Positions 21,916-24,733 of a stretch of 24,733 nt of DNA are shown here, piece after piece. Position 1 is the stretch's first letter. Each line of letters starts with the position of its first letter. A program made the translations under genes and the position numbers. The notes below the pieces were generated by a model. The model saw nothing but the letters and a program-made list of their open reading frames with translations, did no database searches and was not told the origin of the DNA. Source of the stretch: CAZKXX01 sp964556705 (GTDB taxonomy: Bacteria > Acidobacteriota > Terriglobia > UBA7540); the NCBI GenBank assembly GCA_964556705.1, contig CAZKXX010000056.1, forward strand, positions 1 to 24,733, in the 5' to 3' direction.

Positions 21916-22479
21916 ATGACGACCGCAACCAAGGCCCAACTGAACGGACTGAACCTGAAGCAGCTCTACGAAACATTGGACGCCATCCGCGCCAAGCCGG
22001 AGCTGGCGAAGTTCAAGTTTCGCGTTTCGAATCGCTGGATCAACGGCGGCCAGAACGAGACGCGCGTCACCGACTTCGACGGCACTTGCCAGCTTCACGA
22101 GCACCGGCAAGCATTCGTTTTCCGCGCCGACGAGCCGCCCGTCCTGCTCGGCGAGGACTCGAGCGCCAATCCCGTCGAATACCTGCTCACGGCGCTCGCC
22201 GGCTGTCTGATGACTTCCCTCGTCGTCCACGCGGCGGCGCGCGGCATCAAGGTCGAGGAGGTCGAAGCTCGCCTCGAGGGTGATATTGACCTGCAGGGAT
22301 TCCTCGGACTCGCCGATGACGTTCCGAAGGGTTTCGAGGCCATTCGGGTGGCGTTCAAGGTGAAAGCCGACGTGCCCGATGAAAAGCTCGAGGATATTCT
22401 TCAGCTCGCGCCCACATTTTCGCCGGTGTACAACACGCTCACGCAGAGCGTGCCGGTGACCGTGACCCTCGCCCGCTAA
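21916..22479 (+). CDS. OsmC-family protein lacking the second redox cysteine
   Basis: The 187-residue protein has the OsmC/Ohr fold: a GEDSSANPVEYLLTALAGC helix with C97 and a C-terminal beta part ending SVPVTVTLAR. In true Ohr/OsmC peroxidases a second Cys near the C-terminus (in a CPV motif) pairs with the first; here the equivalent is SPV (S169), so the protein belongs to a single-Cys branch and may not be a classical peroxidase. About 35 residues precede the conserved fold. GAGGAG sits 7 bases before ATG 21916; the frame extends to 21820 but that would run through the sigma-54 promoter. It is the only gene behind that promoter, before an 18-bp hairpin at 22490, so it is the likely target of the activator. 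Confidence 0.9.
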   Translation: MTTATKAQLNGLNLKQLYETLDAIRAKPELAKFKFRVSNRWINGGQNETRVTDFDGTCQLHEHRQAFVFRADEPPVLLGEDSSANPVEYLLTALAGCLMTSLVVHAAARGIKVEEVEARLEGDIDLQGFLGLADDVPKGFEAIRVAFKVKADVPDEKLEDILQLAPTFSPVYNTLTQSVPVTVTLAR

Positions 22480-22489
22480 CACGGCCCGG

Positions 22490-22530
22490 AGCGCAGGCCC
22501 GCGTTCCATCTCGGAACGCGGGCCTGCGCT
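22490..22530 (+). terminator. 18-bp terminator-like hairpin after the OsmC gene
   Basis: An 18-bp perfect stem (22490-22507 with 22513-22530) closes a 5-base loop, ATCTC, starting 11 bp after the OsmC stop. No T run follows, so termination may need other help. Its perfection suggests selection as a transcript end or RNA stabiliser. Confidence 0.7.
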
Positions 22531-22611
22531 GTGACCTGCGGCATTTCAGGCGGCAAATCACACCGGTCTCACGGTGCCCTTCGTTTGGGACGGATTCTTG
22601 CGGGAAAAGCG

Positions 22612-22640
22612 TTGGTCTCGCTGGGAGTTTCCGCTAGAAT
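22612..22640 (+). promoter_or_regulatory. Possible promoter reading across the tRNA toward moxR
   Basis: TTGGTC (22612-22617), 17 bp, then TAGAAT (22635-22640), five of six -10 bases. The transcript would start near 22647, run antisense to tRNA-Val and reach the MoxR ATG at 22837. The -35 is weak, so chance is possible. Confidence 0.3.
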
Positions 22641-22675
22641 AGGCGGCGCGGGCGGAAGCGGCGGAAAGCCGGAAA

Positions 22676-22750
22676 TGGTGGGCGGTACAGGATTCGAACC
22701 TGTGACTTCTACCGTGTGAGGATAGCACTCTACCGCTGAGTTAACCGCCC
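22676..22750 (-). tRNA. tRNA-Val (anticodon CAC)
   Basis: Read on the minus strand from 22750, the sequence folds as a full cloverleaf: acceptor GGGCGGT with ACCGCCC, a D-arm ACTC/GAGT, anticodon stem CTATC/GGTAG around the loop CTCACAC, so the anticodon is CAC, and a T-arm ACAGG-TTCGAAT-CCTGT. The discriminator is A, and CCA is encoded (22678-22676). It stands alone, without a tRNA partner, and no integration site copy is seen. Confidence 0.95.
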
Positions 22751-22836
22751 GGACGATTCTAAAGATAGCAGATTTCCCGAGGACGGTCTAGGCGGAGGCC
22801 GCGCGGCGTGGCCGGCAAGCTCCACCGATCCCGTAA

Positions 22837-23808
22837 ATGAACCCGACCGGCGTCAACAACACCGCCTCCGTGCCCAGCGAAGCCATCCTGCGGCTCCAGC
22901 AGTCCGTTCAAAGCGTTATCCGCGGCAAGGACGAAGTGATCCAGCTCGCGCTGGTCACGCTCTTCGCGCGCGGCCACCTGCTGATCGAAGACGTCCCGGG
23001 CGTCGGCAAGACGACGCTGGCGCATTCGCTGGCGCGCTCGTTCAACTCCAGCTTCCAGCGCGTGCAGTTCACTTCCGACATGCTGCCGTCTGACGTCATC
23101 GGCGTGAGCGTCTTCAGCCAGGCGACGCAGCACTTCGAGTTCCGCCCTGGGCCGGTCTTCGCCAACATCGTCCTCGCCGACGAAATCAACCGCACCACAC
23201 CCAAAACGCAGTCGGCGCTGCTCGAAGCCATGAACGAGCACCAGGTGACCGTGGACAACCGCACCTACCCGCTCCCTCAGCCGTTCATGGTGATCGCCAC
23301 GCAGAACCCCATCGAGCACCACGGCACGTATCCGCTGCCCGAATCCCAGCTCGACCGCTTCATGCTGCGGCTGAAGATCGGCTATCCGGACGCCACGAGC
23401 GAGCGCGAGATTCTCCGCAATTTCGCCGACCAGGAGCCGCTCGCCAAAGTCGAACCGGTCATGAGCGCCGAGGAGGTGCTCGAAATCCAGCGCGCTGTGT
23501 GCCGCGTGAGCGTGGACGAGCAACTCATTCGTTACACGCTGGCCATCGTGGAAAAAACGCGCCAGCACGAATTCTTGAGCCTCGGCATCAGCCCGCGCGG
23601 CTCGCAGATGCTCTACCGCGCCGCGCAGGCGCTCGCCTTCCTGGAAGGGCGCAATTACTGCATTCCCGACGACCTCAAGCGCCTCGTCCTTCCCGTCTTC
23701 GCGCACCGCTGCGTCGTCAGCTCGCGCTATATCTCGACGCTCAAGAAAGGCGAGCAGGCCGAAGCGGTTCTGCGGGAGATTCTGGAATCGACGCCCGTGC
23801 CGCTGTAG
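22837..23808 (+). CDS. MoxR-family AAA+ ATPase
   Basis: The 323-residue protein has the MoxR layout: Walker A DVPGVGKTTLA (52-62), Walker B VLADEINRT (112-120), ATQNPIEHHGTYPLPESQLDRFML with the sensor Asn at 157, and the C-terminal lid (ISPRGSQMLYRAAQALAFLEGR). MoxR ATPases act as chaperones that insert cofactors or mature partner proteins and usually sit before a DUF58 protein, von Willebrand-type proteins or a transglutaminase. None follows here: the next gene is ksgA, after 179 bp, so this is an orphan MoxR. The ATG at 22837 has no strong ribosome-binding site. A helper role for an envelope or metalloenzyme complex encoded elsewhere is inferred. Confidence 0.93.
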   Translation: MNPTGVNNTASVPSEAILRLQQSVQSVIRGKDEVIQLALVTLFARGHLLIEDVPGVGKTTLAHSLARSFNSSFQRVQFTSDMLPSDVIGVSVFSQATQHFEFRPGPVFANIVLADEINRTTPKTQSALLEAMNEHQVTVDNRTYPLPQPFMVIATQNPIEHHGTYPLPESQLDRFMLRLKIGYPDATSEREILRNFADQEPLAKVEPVMSAEEVLEIQRAVCRVSVDEQLIRYTLAIVEKTRQHEFLSLGISPRGSQMLYRAAQALAFLEGRNYCIPDDLKRLVLPVFAHRCVVSSRYISTLKKGEQAEAVLREILESTPVPL

Positions 23809-23987
23809 GTTTCAGCGGTCCGCTTTCAGCGGAAAACCGTCAGTCTTCAGTCCTCAGTTTTCCGTTCCGGCCCCTGAGCTTCGCTTTGCGCTCTTCATTT
23901 TTGCCCTTTGCCTTTTGGTTTCTGACTTGTTCGTATTTCGCCCTATTCGCTATTCCCCGTTCGCCATTCGCTCTAGAATGTCGCGTC
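23809..23987. repeat. Low-complexity intergenic repeats before ksgA
   Basis: A T-rich plus strand made of degenerate short repeats: TTTCAGCGG twice, then CAGTCTTCAGTCCTCAG, and from 23927 a run of TTCG-containing units (TATTCGC, CATTCGC). CGGAAAAC (23830-23837) and GTTTTCCG (23857-23864) form an 8-bp stem. TAGAAT (23974-23979) sits 8 bases before the ksgA ATG, a -10 for a leaderless transcript. Similar T-rich runs recur at 1641-1680 and 17579-17610. Confidence 0.5.
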
Positions 23988-24733
23988 ATGCCGAAGAGGA
24001 TCCGTCCGCGCCTCGGGCAGCATTTTCTCGCCGCACCGCGGTATCAGCGCCGGATTGCTCAGTCGTTGGCGCTCGGGCCGGACGAACTGGTCATTGAAAT
24101 CGGCGCCGGCCGCGGGGCGATGACGGGCCTGCTCGCCGAGCGCGCCCGCCGGGTCGTCGCCATCGAACTCGACGCGCGCTGGGCGGAAGAACTGCGCGAC
24201 CGTTTCGCCGGCGAACCTCGCATCGAAGTGATTCGGGCGGACATCCTCGCGACCGACCTCGCGCGGCTCTGCCGCGAGCGCGGCGCGGAGCGCTGCTTTG
24301 TTTTCGGCAACCTGCCCTACTACATCACCTCGCCGATTCTGACGCACCTGTTCGATTTCCGCGCCTCCATCCGCGCCATGTCGCTGCTCGTGCAACGCGA
24401 AGTGGCCGCGCGACTCACTGCCGAGCCCGGTTCGCGCGATTACGGCTTCCTGAGCGTCGCGACACAGCTTCAAAGCGCGCCGCGCCTCGTCTTCTCAGTT
24501 CCGCCCGGAGCCTTCGCGCCGCCGCCCAAAGTCTGGTCGGCGCTGGTGGAATTTGAGATGAAGCCGAAATTTTCTGAGTGGAGCGCGGAGCGGACGGCGC
24601 GATTTCTCGAGTTCACCAGACGCTGCTTCGCGCGCAAGCGGCAAACGCTGGTGAACAATCTGGGCGCTGCCCACGGCCGCGCCGCAGTGGAGAAAATACT
24701 CGGCGGGGGCGGCCTTTCCGCCAAAACGCGCGC
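23988..24733 (+). CDS. rsmA: 16S rRNA dimethyladenosine transferase, 3' end cut by window
   Basis: The open frame of 248 residues runs off the window without a stop; nearly the full length (usually 260-280) is present. It has PRLGQHFL at the start, the SAM loop VIEIGAGRGAMTGLL (35-49), ELD after strand two, and NLPYYITSPIL (108-118), the N6-adenine motif. FAPPPKVWSALVEF closes the catalytic domain. The enzyme (also called KsgA) dimethylates two adjacent adenines in helix 45 of 16S rRNA during 30S assembly. The ATG at 23988 is only eight bases after a TAGAAT box and has no ribosome-binding site, so the message is probably leaderless. Confidence 0.94.
   Translation, partial: MPKRIRPRLGQHFLAAPRYQRRIAQSLALGPDELVIEIGAGRGAMTGLLAERARRVVAIELDARWAEELRDRFAGEPRIEVIRADILATDLARLCRERGAERCFVFGNLPYYITSPILTHLFDFRASIRAMSLLVQREVAARLTAEPGSRDYGFLSVATQLQSAPRLVFSVPPGAFAPPPKVWSALVEFEMKPKFSEWSAERTARFLEFTRRCFARKRQTLVNNLGAAHGRAAVEKILGGGGLSAKTR

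Noticed and set aside
22531..22719. A 62-codon plus-strand frame ending TGFEPVTSTV
   Set aside because: That ending is the well-known false translation of antisense tRNA; here it is the complement of tRNA-Val.
22676..22750. tRNA-Val as an integration (att) site
   Set aside because: No integrase and no second copy of the tRNA 3' end is present in the window.
23820..23990. CRISPR-like array before ksgA
   Set aside because: The repeats are short, degenerate and lack regular spacing or unique spacers.

Overview
The window is GC-rich bacterial DNA, densely coded on both strands, with almost every long antisense frame being a high-GC shadow of a real gene. It carries 26 supportable protein genes and one tRNA. 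Several traits point to the Acidobacteriota: an exported family with the SWENL..GQKIEVV shape, a NifU/IscU-like scaffold with A in place of the third Cys, a MobB-like P-loop protein of the GGxxRxIGKT type, and degenerate CTTCGCTCCGCTCAGAATGAC-like and TTCAGCCATCAATCCTCAATT-like intergenic repeats. This is a judgement from remembered family shapes, not a search. Nothing marks a phage, plasmid, transposase or CRISPR; the content looks chromosomal.

Layout. 1-3200 (minus): a PLP-dependent group II decarboxylase cut by the window edge, a small cupin protein, and a MocR-type (GntR-aminotransferase) regulator with a perfect inverted repeat beside its start. 3300-4210 (plus): an exported SGNH/GDSL hydrolase. 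4265-5486 (minus): a glyoxalase II-like metallo-hydrolase followed by a leucine-rich-repeat-variant (LRV) protein. 5573-8147 (plus): a near-consensus sigma-70 promoter drives a MobB-like P-loop protein and a pterin carbinolamine dehydratase; next come a small CopD-like membrane protein and an abutting YgfZ/GcvT-like folate-binding protein. 8302-8817 (minus): a lone NuoB with its own apparently leaderless promoter. 8874-11896 (minus): a RHH antitoxin/PIN toxin pair, a zinc-type MDR oxidoreductase and an exported glycosidase lie in one close-packed run.

11897-12460 holds no convincing gene. 12461-13863 (plus): xdhC and mocA overlap by ATGA, a molybdenum-enzyme maturation pair with no enzyme subunit in view. 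13935-14435 (minus): an exported protein whose leader contains an 82-bp element closed by a perfect 12-bp stem. 14770-16384 (plus): an ECF sigma factor, its zinc-finger anti-sigma factor and a membrane protein with two zinc ribbons. 16466-17573 (minus): a ZIP metal transporter and an IscU-like scaffold. A 187-bp nested palindrome separates them from ychF (minus, 17788-18870). Divergent from ychF is a secreted Tyr/Phe/His-rich protein.

The most interesting module lies at 19776-22530. A GAF-PAS-AAA+-Fis sigma-54 activator with an intact GAFTGA loop is followed by repeated candidate enhancer sites, a textbook -24/-12 promoter, an OsmC-family gene that lacks the second redox cysteine, and an 18-bp terminator-like hairpin. 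It looks like a self-contained activator, enhancer and target circuit. The window ends with tRNA-Val(CAC), an orphan MoxR AAA+ ATPase and a 3'-truncated ksgA/rsmA.
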